Positions 5,196 to 11,558 of a DNA stretch of 11,558 nucleotides are shown here, piece after piece. A program made the position numbers and the translations under genes. How positions within the stretch are numbered: the first letter of the stretch is position 1; every line of letters begins with the position of its first letter. The DNA lies in the NCBI GenBank assembly GCA_038230515.1, contig JBBRND010000061.1, positions 1 through 11,558 of the forward strand, written 5' to 3'. The stretch comes from JAPLDB01 sp038230515. Lineage in GTDB: Bacteria > Bacteroidota > Bacteroidia > AKYH767-A > 2013-40CM-41-45. The notes below the pieces were generated by a model that saw nothing but the letters and a program-made list of their open reading frames with translations, had not been told where the DNA came from and made no database searches.

Positions 5196-6461
5196 ATGAA
5201 AAAAATTGTTTTCATCTCTCTCTTTCTTTTTGTTAACACTCTTTCGCGTGCAGCATGTATCCTTATTCCGATGGATGATACTCAAACCAATCATCTGAAA
5301 GCTTACGGTGTTGCATATTATGTGCTGGAAAATAATGTAACAGTAAACTGGCTTCTTAATTATCGTGGCGGAAGTTTTATTATTCCTGACATTCCTAATT
5401 TCGAAAAGGAATGTTCGATTCGTGGAGTGTCATTTACGATTATTGCTGACGGACAACGGGACGCCATCTTCGCTGAGATTGCAAATCCGGAAGTGAACAT
5501 GGATGTGGTGAAGCTGGAGAAGGCGCCAAAAGTTGCTGTGTATTCTCCCGTAAAAAAATTACCGAAGCTGCCATGGGATGATGCGGTGATTCTCGCCCTC
5601 AACTATGCAGAAATTCCTTACGACACTATTTATGACGAGGAAGTTCTTCATGGTGCGCTGCCGAAATATGATTGGCTGCATCTGCATCACGAAGATTTTA
5701 CCGGGCAGTATGGTCGCTTCTATTCCGGCTTTCATAATGCGACATGGTATCAGGAAAATCAGCGCGAGCAGGAAGCGATGGCTATCAAACTTGGTTTTAA
5801 AAAAGTGAGTGAGATGAAACTTCAGGTTGCATTAAAAATTCGCGACTTCACTTCAGGCGGTGGATATTTGTTTGCCATGTGTTCGGCAACCGATAGTTAT
5901 GATATTGCCCTCGCTGCCGAAGGGGTTGACATTTGCGAAAGCATGTTTGATGGCGATGCTGCTGATCCGAAGCAAAATGAAAAACTTGATTACTCAAAAA
6001 CTATTGCGTTTCGCAATTTCAAACTCATCACCAATCCGTTGATTTATGAATTTTCTGAAATAGATAATACGCAGGACAGAAAAATTCAGCGCAGCGAAGA
6101 TTTTTTTACGCTCTTCGATTTCTCAGCCAAGTGGGATCCGGTTCCAACTATGCTTTGCCAGGATCATGAAAAGGTGATCAAAGGTTTTATGGGACAAACC
6201 ACCGCTTTCAAAAAACAATTTCTGAAACCCGATGTGCTCGTAATGGGCGAAACAAAATCTGCCAACGAGGTGCGATACATGCACGGTGAGTACGGCAAAG
6301 GCACCTGGACTTTTTATGGCGGTCACGATCCTGAAGATTATCAGCATCAGGTGTACGATCCGCCAACCGATCTAGCTTTGCATTCTAACAGCCCCGGCTA
6401 CCGGCTTATTTTGAATAACATTTTGTTTCCAGCAGCGAAGAAGAAGAAACAAAAGACGTGA
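5196..6461 (+). CDS. Conserved exported Bacteroidota protein, often labelled 'asparagine synthetase B'
   Basis: With the start at 5196 the product has 421 residues and a signal peptide (MKKIVFISLFLFVNTLSRAA). An ATG at 5139 would hide the signal peptide and overlap the promoter box. The mature protein opens with C-I-L-I-P-M-D-D-T-Q-x-N-H-L-K-A-Y-G and V-N-W-L-L-N-Y-R-G-G-S-F. I recall such Bacteroidota proteins being called asparagine synthetase B in databases. The sequence does not support that: it is exported, has no N-terminal nucleophile Cys of a class II amidotransferase and no S-G-G-x-D-S ATP-pyrophosphatase loop. Conserved-looking stretches are L-H-H-E-D-F-T-G-Q-Y-G-R-F (163-175), G-G-G-Y-L-F-A-M-C-S-A-T-D-S (221-234) and Y-G-G-H-D-P-E-D-Y-Q-H (374-384). 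The second, with C229, could be a class I amidotransferase/ThuA-like nucleophile elbow, but this is a guess. The C-terminal Lys-rich tail (KKKKQK) lies outside any domain. Function unknown. Confidence 0.8.
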   Translation: MKKIVFISLFLFVNTLSRAACILIPMDDTQTNHLKAYGVAYYVLENNVTVNWLLNYRGGSFIIPDIPNFEKECSIRGVSFTIIADGQRDAIFAEIANPEVNMDVVKLEKAPKVAVYSPVKKLPKLPWDDAVILALNYAEIPYDTIYDEEVLHGALPKYDWLHLHHEDFTGQYGRFYSGFHNATWYQENQREQEAMAIKLGFKKVSEMKLQVALKIRDFTSGGGYLFAMCSATDSYDIALAAEGVDICESMFDGDAADPKQNEKLDYSKTIAFRNFKLITNPLIYEFSEIDNTQDRKIQRSEDFFTLFDFSAKWDPVPTMLCQDHEKVIKGFMGQTTAFKKQFLKPDVLVMGETKSANEVRYMHGEYGKGTWTFYGGHDPEDYQHQVYDPPTDLALHSNSPGYRLILNNILFPAAKKKKQKT

Positions 6462-6478
6462 GATCAACAAATAATAAT

Positions 6479-6508
6479 ATCTACATTTTAAAACCTCGAT
6501 TTGTAGAT
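6479..6508. repeat. Inverted repeat in the gap between convergent genes
   Basis: ATCTACA (6479-6485) and TGTAGAT (6502-6508) are 7-bp inverted arms around a 16-nt loop in the 76-bp gap between two convergent genes. It may help termination in both directions, but no T-run follows closely, so its role is uncertain. Confidence 0.3.
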
Positions 6509-6537
6509 TCGTATAGATTAGTATTCGCTGATGGCTA

Positions 6538-7254
6538 TTAAATCCACCCATTTAGTTTGTAATACCCAAGTGCCACAAACTCCCGCAGGCAAGTAATTTC
6601 AAGTTTCAGATAATTCCAGAAGTTATACCGGAGTGCAAGATTCTTCGACACATCTGGGACGTAAATTTTTCCGCCATTCTTTCTGAAATCATACCCCAGA
6701 TCAACAAACATGGCAGTCTCAAACGCTGCCTGCCCGCCCACATTATGAAAACCGATTTTGCGAAATGTCTTAACCGAGCGCAACATATTTTCAGGCGAAG
6801 TAACAATCAAAATATTTTTTGAAATGAAAGAAGGAAAATCGTTCCCAATGTTCATTGCCTGATCGTGCGTGTTGGTTCCGCGCTTTTCAATTTCAATTTT
6901 TGAAGAATCAATTCCATTTTGCAAAAGTTGATTTCTGATTTCCGCAATTACACTTTCATCTTTGGGATGAACAATAAGGATTTTTGCTAATGAAAATTTT
7001 TGTGAGAGAACAGAAGTCCAGTAAATTCTTATTAGGTTCGATTCGCTAGGCATACCGCTTCCACCAAGCAATACAATTTCATCAGGATAAAATTTAGATT
7101 CGCTCCCATGCGTACCCAGCCATGTATGTACATTGTAAGGCACGCGAGTAAAAGAAAAAATGATGAGGATGAAAGAAAAAATTCCGAGTGAGAAGAAAAC
7201 GATACGGAAGATTTTTTTCAACAAAAGCCAAAACTTATTTCTGAAACTTTTCAC
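6538..7254 (-). CDS. Membrane-anchored YdcF/ElyC-like (DUF218) protein
   Basis: The 238-residue product has a positively charged N-terminus and one membrane helix (about 17-36), with the remainder predicted outside the cytoplasm. The soluble part follows the DUF218 pattern: a first strand ending I-V-L-L-G-G-S-G (60-67), a helix region, K-I-L-I-V-H-P-K-D-E (91-100), the R-G-T-N-T-H-D-Q-A motif (125-133, usually S-x-N-T-x-E-N-A), and I-L-I-V-T-S-P-E-N-M-L-R-S (148-160, usually V-T-S-x-x-H-x-x-R-A; the His is absent here). E. coli relatives SanA and ElyC act in envelope integrity and peptidoglycan or lipid-carrier metabolism; the role here is inferred only at that level. The start is a GTG at 7254, with GGGAA just upstream; no ATG precedes the membrane helix. 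It begins 11 bp after the MBL-fold gene and is probably its operon partner. Confidence 0.8.
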   Translation of the reverse strand: MKSFRNKFWLLLKKIFRIVFFSLGIFSFILIIFSFTRVPYNVHTWLGTHGSESKFYPDEIVLLGGSGMPSESNLIRIYWTSVLSQKFSLAKILIVHPKDESVIAEIRNQLLQNGIDSSKIEIEKRGTNTHDQAMNIGNDFPSFISKNILIVTSPENMLRSVKTFRKIGFHNVGGQAAFETAMFVDLGYDFRKNGGKIYVPDVSKNLALRYNFWNYLKLEITCLREFVALGYYKLNGWI

Positions 7255-7265
7255 TTCCCTGAATT

Positions 7266-7916
7266 TTAGTTTGCATTCTCTCCCGCATACGGATTAAACT
7301 TCTTCTCATGCGCAATGGTTGTTGCAGGCCCATGTCCCGGATAAATCTTAAAATCATCTCCGAGAGGAAAAACCTTTTCGCGGATGCTCTCCAATAACGT
7401 TGCATGATTGCCTCCCGGCAAATCTGTTCTGCCGATGCTTCCATGAAACAACACATCACCAGCAATCGCAAACTTTTCTTCCTTATTGTAAAAGCAAATA
7501 CTGCCCGGACTGTGACCGGGAGTAAAAATAATCTGAAGAATGCTCTTTCCGAATTTCACTTCATCTCCTTCTTTCAAAAACACCGTTGGTTCAGGAGATG
7601 GCTCCATTTGTATTCCCCACATTTCACCGTACAAGGCAGCCGAACGAAGTAACCCAACTTCAATTTCATTCATCTCAATCCTCAAATTGTATTTTCCACA
7701 CAGGAAATTATTTCCGAGCACATGATCAATGTGAGTATGTGTAAGCAACAATTTCACTGGCTTCAGTTGGTTTGAAGAAATAAAATCAGAAAGTTTTTTT
7801 TTCTCCTCTTCGGTATAACAACCAGGGTCAACAATTACACATTCACCGGTTTCATCAGAAAGTATGTACGTGTTTTCTTCGAAAGGATTGAAAGTAAAAG
7901 AATGGATTTGAATCAT
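7266..7916 (-). CDS. MBL-fold metallohydrolase, glyoxalase II-like
   Basis: With the start at 7916 the product has 216 residues, the usual size for short glyoxalase II-like hydrolases. The binuclear metal site is complete: T-H-T-H-I-D-H (H60, H62, D64, H65), P-G-H-S-P-G-S (H135), A-G-D-V-L-F (D154) and Y-P-G-H-G-P (H195). The N-terminus I-H-S-F-T-F-N-P-F-E-E-N-T-Y-I-L is typical of this group. Members hydrolyse thioesters such as S-lactoylglutathione or related substrates in the cytoplasm; the exact substrate cannot be told because the C-terminal glutathione-binding domain of classical glyoxalase II is missing. An in-frame ATG at 7940 would add eight residues but would place the exact -7 box (7922-7929) inside the gene, so 7916 is preferred. 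It is the first gene of a probable two-gene unit. Confidence 0.9.
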   Translation of the reverse strand: MIQIHSFTFNPFEENTYILSDETGECVIVDPGCYTEEEKKKLSDFISSNQLKPVKLLLTHTHIDHVLGNNFLCGKYNLRIEMNEIEVGLLRSAALYGEMWGIQMEPSPEPTVFLKEGDEVKFGKSILQIIFTPGHSPGSICFYNKEEKFAIAGDVLFHGSIGRTDLPGGNHATLLESIREKVFPLGDDFKIYPGHGPATTIAHEKKFNPYAGENAN

Positions 7917-7921
7917 CGCGG

Positions 7922-7929
7922 CAAATGTA
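7922..7929 (-). promoter_or_regulatory. -7 box for the MBL-fold / DUF218 unit
   Basis: The minus strand reads TACATTTG followed by C, an exact TAnnTTTG match ending 5 bp before the ATG at 7916. The transcript would be leaderless or nearly so. It is back to back with the promoter of the divergent large gene; the two boxes are about 40 bp apart. Confidence 0.45.
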
Positions 7930-7944
7930 GGCACATGCATTTAC

Positions 7945-7973
7945 TTTGTGCTGAACATTTTTCCTTAACTTCG
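7945..7973 (+). promoter_or_regulatory. Promoter for the TolB/Omp85-like gene
   Basis: TTTG at 7945-7948 and TAACTTCG at 7966-7973 are 17 bp apart, close to the Bacteroidota -33/-7 pattern (one mismatch, C for T, in the -7 box). It leaves a leader of about 20 nt before the ATG at 8001 and supports that start over the upstream in-frame ATG at 7902. Confidence 0.45.
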
Positions 7974-8000
7974 CATCACAAAGATTTTTCAAACGCAGAA

Positions 8001-11000
8001 ATGACATTTTTAAAATTATTTTTCCGAAACCACTTCCGGTTTTTCTCACTTCTATTCTGCATTTCTTTTTCTTCTTTCTTTTCTGCCAACGCTCAGTTCT
8101 ACAACGGTTATCAAATGACGTTCGGCAAGAACCGTGTGCAGTTCGACCAGCGGTTCTGGAGTTTTTACAAATGGAAAAGTTTTGATACTTATTTCTATCT
8201 CGGTGGTCAGGAACTTGCTGTGTTTACCGGACGAACTGCCGAAGGCGATCTTGCCGACATTGAAAAACTTCTCGACTACAAATTAGACGGGCGCATTCAA
8301 TTTGTTATTTACAACAAGCTAAGCGATGCAAAGCAAAGCAACATTGGTCTGGAGACAGAAGACAACAACGGCAATGTTGGGGGAGTAACAAAAATTGTCG
8401 GCAACAAAGTGTTTCTCTATTTCACGGGCGATCATGAAAAGCTGCATAGGCAGATTCGAGCCGGCATTGCGAAAGTTTTAATTGACCAGATGATGTATGG
8501 TGGCGACATCAAAGACCGCCTTCAAAATTCCGCGCTGCTTACTCTCCCCGATTGGTTTCTGAGTGGATTGATTTCCTACATCGCTCATCCGTGGGATGCT
8601 GATCTTGATAACAGAATGAGAGATGGCATTGTTGCAAAAAAATATTTCAACTTCAATCATCTTACCGGGGATAATGCTTTATATGCCGGTCATTCTGTTT
8701 GGAAATTTATCATTGATACTTATGGAGAAAGTACCGTGTCGAATCTTCTTTACATGACACGCATCAACAGAAATATTGAGAGCGGATTTTTATATGTGCT
8801 TGGAATGAACATGAGTTCGCTTGCTGATGCATGGAAAGATGCCATGATAAAGACGTATGCAAACAGCGATGAAGGAAGAGATACACTTCCTGATAAACCT
8901 GTTCTCAAAAAACCAAAACCATTTTTACTTTACTCACAGGAAAAAGTAAGTCCTGATGGAAGATATGTTGCTTATGTTTCCAATGATCTCGGCAGGTATA
9001 AGGTGTGGTTGATTGATGTGGAGAAGAATAAAAAGAAAAATCTGAAGCGTAGCGGCTATCGTTCCTTCGTTCAGGAAACAGATGTTTCTTTTCCTCTGTT
9101 GGCGTGGCATCCGAGCGGACAGGTGCTTGCTGTGATCCGTGAGCGGAAAGGAAAACTCTGGCTCGATTACTACACGCCTGCTACAAAAAAATGGCAGCGC
9201 AATAAATTATTCAACTTCGAAAAGGTTCTGGACTTCTCGTATTCTCCCGATGGACAAAACCTGCTGATGAGTGCTGTTCAAAAAGGGCAGAGCGATTTAT
9301 TTGTGTTCAATCTTCGCACGCACACCTACGATCAACTCACAAAAGATTTTTACGATGATCTTCAGCCACGTTTTATTCATGACGGAAAAGCAATTGTGTT
9401 TTCTTCCAATCGCGTGAACGATACGCTTGAAGTTGATAAGCGCGGACTGCTTCCTGCTGATAACAACTTCGACATTTTCTATTACGACTATGCCACACAT
9501 TCAAAGACGCTGAAACGAATTACAAATACTCCTTCCTTCAACGAAACAAATCCAATTCCTTATGACTCTTCCAGTTTTGCGTATTTGAGTGATGAAAACG
9601 GAGTTGTGAACCGCTATGCCGCTTACCTCGACAGTACGCTTTCTTCCGTTGATACCGTGGAACATTACTCAATGATTGTTACCACCTATCCTCAGACTAA
9701 TTATACACGCAATATTATTTCGCAGGATGTGAACAGCCGATTGAATCGCATCACTGAAACATTTTACACCGGAGGAAAGCAATACATGTATGTAACTCCG
9801 ATAAAGCCGGTGGTGAAAGAAACTTCTTCTCTCGACAATACCAATTTCAGGAAAGAATCTACGCGATATTCGCCTTCGTCAACACAAAATGCAAACGGAA
9901 CGCAGCAGAAAACTTCTCCAGAGAACAAATCTTCGCTCACCGATTCCAATTATGTTGATATAGAGAATTATGTTTTTCAAAACGACTTTGCAAAAGAGAA
10001 AAACAAAAAAGCAGAAAAGAAGAAAGAGAAGATTGAGCAGATGAAACAGGAGAATAAATCGGATGAAGATGCTTCTCATCTTCCGCAAAAAGATTCAACT
10101 GCATTTGTAACCCCTAAGCAACGCAACTACGATCCTAACTTTTCATCAAACTATTTTGTGAGCCAGTTAGACAATTCGCTGCTCAATGATGCTTATCAGG
10201 TCTTCAGTGGAGGTGGCGGTGTGTATTTCAATCCGTCATTAAATGGATTTTTCAAGATAGGAATTTCCGATCTGCTTGATGATTACAAAATTGTTGGCGG
10301 CTTCAAACTTGCAGGCGATTTGAACAGCAACGAATATTTTCTGAGTTACGAAAACCTGAAGCATCGCCTTGATCACAAACTTACCTTCTATCGTCAGGGG
10401 CGTTTTGAGACAGACGGTTTCAGTCTGGACAAAATTCACACGCATGAGCTGCGCTACTCGGCTAGCTATCCTTTCAGCGATGTTACTTCGCTTCGTGCAT
10501 CCATAGCGGGACGCAACGACAGGGTAGTTTTTCTTTCTACTGACCGCAGAAATCTTGAACAGGAAAATCTAAATCTCAACTGGGCAAACGGACGACTTGA
10601 ATTTGTATTTGACAATACGCTACCCACAGGACTGAATCTCTTCAACGGAACACGTATGAAACTTTTCGGAGAGTACTACAAACAACTCGACAAGAAGAAA
10701 ACGAACATGTACATCTTCGGGCTTGATTACCGTTTCTACAAAAAGATACATCGCGAGTTAATCTGGGCAAATCGGATTGCAGCGAGCACTTCGCTGGGCG
10801 ATCAAAAATTAATCTATTACATGGGCGCTACTGACGGTTGGTTTGCGCCACACTTTAACAGCGAAACACCTATTGACTATTCACAGAACTACGCCTATCA
10901 GGCGGTGGCAACAAACCTGCGCGGCTTCGATCAGAACATACGCAACGGAAATAGTTTCGTGCTGCTCAATTCCGAACTCCGTGTTCCAATTTTTAAATAC

Positions 11001-11312
11001 TTCCTTAACCGTCCTATTAAAAGCGACTTTGTTCGCAACTTCCAGGTTGTTGGCTTTGGCGATATTGGCACTGCATGGACGGGTGCTTCGCCATACGATA
11101 GCAGCCAGGCACTGAATCACCGTGTGTTCAGCTACGGAAACCTGTTAAAGGTTACGCTCTACAGCCAGCACGATCCGCTAGTAGGCGGCTTCGGCTTCGG
11201 GTTGCGCAGCCGCGTACTTGGTTATTTTTTGCGTGGCGACTGGGCTTGGGGTGTGGAGGATGGTGTAGTACTTCCATATAAATTTTACTTGTCGCTCAGT
11301 TTGGATTTTTAA
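8001..11312 (+). CDS. Outer-membrane protein: pseudo-peptidase, TolB-like propeller and Omp85-like barrel
   Basis: From the ATG at 8001 the product has 1103 residues. The frame extends upstream to 7902, but those 33 codons overlap the divergent gene and the promoter and lack a signal peptide, whereas 8001 gives one ending S-A-N-A-Q (28-32). Residues about 35-290 resemble a gluzincin (peptidase MA-like) domain: L-P-D-W-F-L-S-G-L at 182-190 sits where P-x-W-x-x-E-G is usual, and the helix that should hold HExxH reads L-H-R-Q-I-R-A-G-I-A, so it looks inactive. Residues about 306-550 hold PD40/TolB-like blades (V-S-P-D-G-R-Y-V-A-Y, Y-S-P-D-G-Q-N, F-I-H-D-G-K-A-I-V-F-S-S-N). A Lys/Glu-rich linker (663-690) follows. 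Residues about 725-1103 are beta-rich, with L-R-G-F-D-Q-N-I-R-N-G-N (973-984) like the Omp85/BamA barrel motif and a terminal Phe. Such proteins are often called 'TolB' in Bacteroidota genomes. Function, perhaps in outer-membrane assembly or transport, is inferred. Confidence 0.8.
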   Translation: MTFLKLFFRNHFRFFSLLFCISFSSFFSANAQFYNGYQMTFGKNRVQFDQRFWSFYKWKSFDTYFYLGGQELAVFTGRTAEGDLADIEKLLDYKLDGRIQFVIYNKLSDAKQSNIGLETEDNNGNVGGVTKIVGNKVFLYFTGDHEKLHRQIRAGIAKVLIDQMMYGGDIKDRLQNSALLTLPDWFLSGLISYIAHPWDADLDNRMRDGIVAKKYFNFNHLTGDNALYAGHSVWKFIIDTYGESTVSNLLYMTRINRNIESGFLYVLGMNMSSLADAWKDAMIKTYANSDEGRDTLPDKPVLKKPKPFLLYSQEKVSPDGRYVAYVSNDLGRYKVWLIDVEKNKKKNLKRSGYRSFVQETDVSFPLLAWHPSGQVLAVIRERKGKLWLDYYTPATKKWQRNKLFNFEKVLDFSYSPDGQNLLMSAVQKGQSDLFVFNLRTHTYDQLTKDFYDDLQPRFIHDGKAIVFSSNRVNDTLEVDKRGLLPADNNFDIFYYDYATHSKTLKRITNTPSFNETNPIPYDSSSFAYLSDENGVVNRYAAYLDSTLSSVDTVEHYSMIVTTYPQTNYTRNIISQDVNSRLNRITETFYTGGKQYMYVTPIKPVVKETSSLDNTNFRKESTRYSPSSTQNANGTQQKTSPENKSSLTDSNYVDIENYVFQNDFAKEKNKKAEKKKEKIEQMKQENKSDEDASHLPQKDSTAFVTPKQRNYDPNFSSNYFVSQLDNSLLNDAYQVFSGGGGVYFNPSLNGFFKIGISDLLDDYKIVGGFKLAGDLNSNEYFLSYENLKHRLDHKLTFYRQGRFETDGFSLDKIHTHELRYSASYPFSDVTSLRASIAGRNDRVVFLSTDRRNLEQENLNLNWANGRLEFVFDNTLPTGLNLFNGTRMKLFGEYYKQLDKKKTNMYIFGLDYRFYKKIHRELIWANRIAASTSLGDQKLIYYMGATDGWFAPHFNSETPIDYSQNYAYQAVATNLRGFDQNIRNGNSFVLLNSELRVPIFKYFLNRPIKSDFVRNFQVVGFGDIGTAWTGASPYDSSQALNHRVFSYGNLLKVTLYSQHDPLVGGFGFGLRSRVLGYFLRGDWAWGVEDGVVLPYKFYLSLSLDF

Positions 11313-11451
11313 AACTTAACACAACTAAAGGCGTACCTTCGCGCAGTAGCATTTTTTTTATTTTCCTTTAAAACAACATTATCGCCTTCTTTTTGCCTGC
11401 GATGAATGGAAACAATGAGATTCTATGTTAAGAACCAAGCAGAATTATATT
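11313..11451. other. Non-coding stretch after the large envelope gene
   Basis: No gene is visible. A TACCTTCG box (11334-11341) looks like a -7 element but has no -33 partner and no gene close behind it. An eight-base T-run at 11352-11359 has no good stem in front of it, so I do not call a terminator. Confidence 0.4.
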
Positions 11452-11525
11452 TATTTTTGCGTCTCAAATTTAGAATGACTTTAAGTCAGTTCGCAAGAGT
11501 CCGCTAAGGCGGGCTCTTTCTTTTT
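11452..11525 (+). ncRNA. Candidate short transcript or leader RNA ending at a terminator
   Basis: A -7-like box TATTTTTG (11452-11459) is followed about 35 bp later by a strong terminator-like hairpin, defining a possible RNA of about 60 nt. The interval holds a small hairpin, TGAC-TTTAA-GTCA (11475-11488 region), and a 10-codon ORF starting at ATG 11475 (MTLSQFARVR) whose TAA stop falls in the loop of the terminator. It may be a small RNA, an attenuator leader of a gene beyond the window, or chance. No known RNA family is recognised. Confidence 0.3.
11495..11525 (+). terminator. Intrinsic terminator-like hairpin
   Basis: AAGAGTCCGC (11495-11504) pairs with GCGGGCTCTT (11509-11518) around a TAAG loop; all ten pairs form, one of them a G-T wobble. 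The downstream sequence TCTTTTTCT supplies a T-rich tail. The stem is GC-rich compared with the surrounding DNA. Confidence 0.75.
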
Positions 11526-11558
11526 CTGGGTTTGATAGTTTGGATTGAATACTTCGTC

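Noticed and set aside
5196..5260. Lipoprotein signal (Cys after RAA)
   Set aside because: The residues before the Cys (S-R-A-A-C) lack the hydrophobic -3 residue of a lipobox, so ordinary signal peptidase I cleavage is more likely.
5196..6461. Asparagine synthetase function
   Set aside because: There is a signal peptide, no N-terminal catalytic Cys and no SGGxDS-type loop.
7902..8000. Upstream 33-codon extension of the large envelope protein
   Set aside because: It overlaps the divergent gene and its promoter region, and only the ATG at 8001 gives a proper signal peptide.

Overview
The window looks like a chromosomal segment of a member of the Bacteroidota. Three things point there: a secreted protein with a type IX secretion (T9SS) C-terminal sorting domain, several promoter-like boxes of the Bacteroidota form TAnnTTTG, and protein families typical of that phylum. 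The DNA is moderately AT-rich and genes lie on both strands in short units. I see no tRNA, rRNA, CRISPR array, insertion sequence or phage gene.

Left part (1-1797). This is the least ordinary region. It starts with the 27-codon beginning of a minus-strand gene that leaves the window. Next comes an array of six 42-bp tandem repeats that is open on both strands. A stand-alone LytTR DNA-binding protein follows on the minus strand, with repeated AT-rich motifs upstream. Then there is an 80-nt stretch without any C and a small orphan plus-strand gene whose protein resembles a NUMOD1-type module.

Middle part (1798-6461). A secreted protein joins a c-type heme domain, a copper type II (PHM-like) monooxygenase domain and a T9SS tail. 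It is convergent with a MacB/FtsX-type ABC permease on the minus strand. After these come a tiny exported Cys-rich protein built on a 9-residue repeat and ending at a good intrinsic terminator, and a conserved exported protein that I believe is often labelled 'asparagine synthetase B' although it shows no such motifs.

Right part (6462-11558). A minus-strand pair encodes an MBL-fold (glyoxalase II-like) hydrolase and a membrane-anchored YdcF/ElyC-like (DUF218) protein. Divergent from it is a large 1103-residue envelope protein: a degenerate gluzincin-like domain, a TolB-like PD40 propeller, a charged linker and an Omp85-like outer-membrane barrel. The window ends with a non-coding stretch containing a promoter-like box, a 10-codon ORF and a strong hairpin terminator about 60 nt apart, possibly a small RNA or a leader.

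The genes do not form one obvious pathway. The common theme is the cell envelope and secretion: five products carry signal peptides or membrane segments. Several starts lie only a few bases past a -7 box, so short-leader or leaderless mRNAs seem common here.
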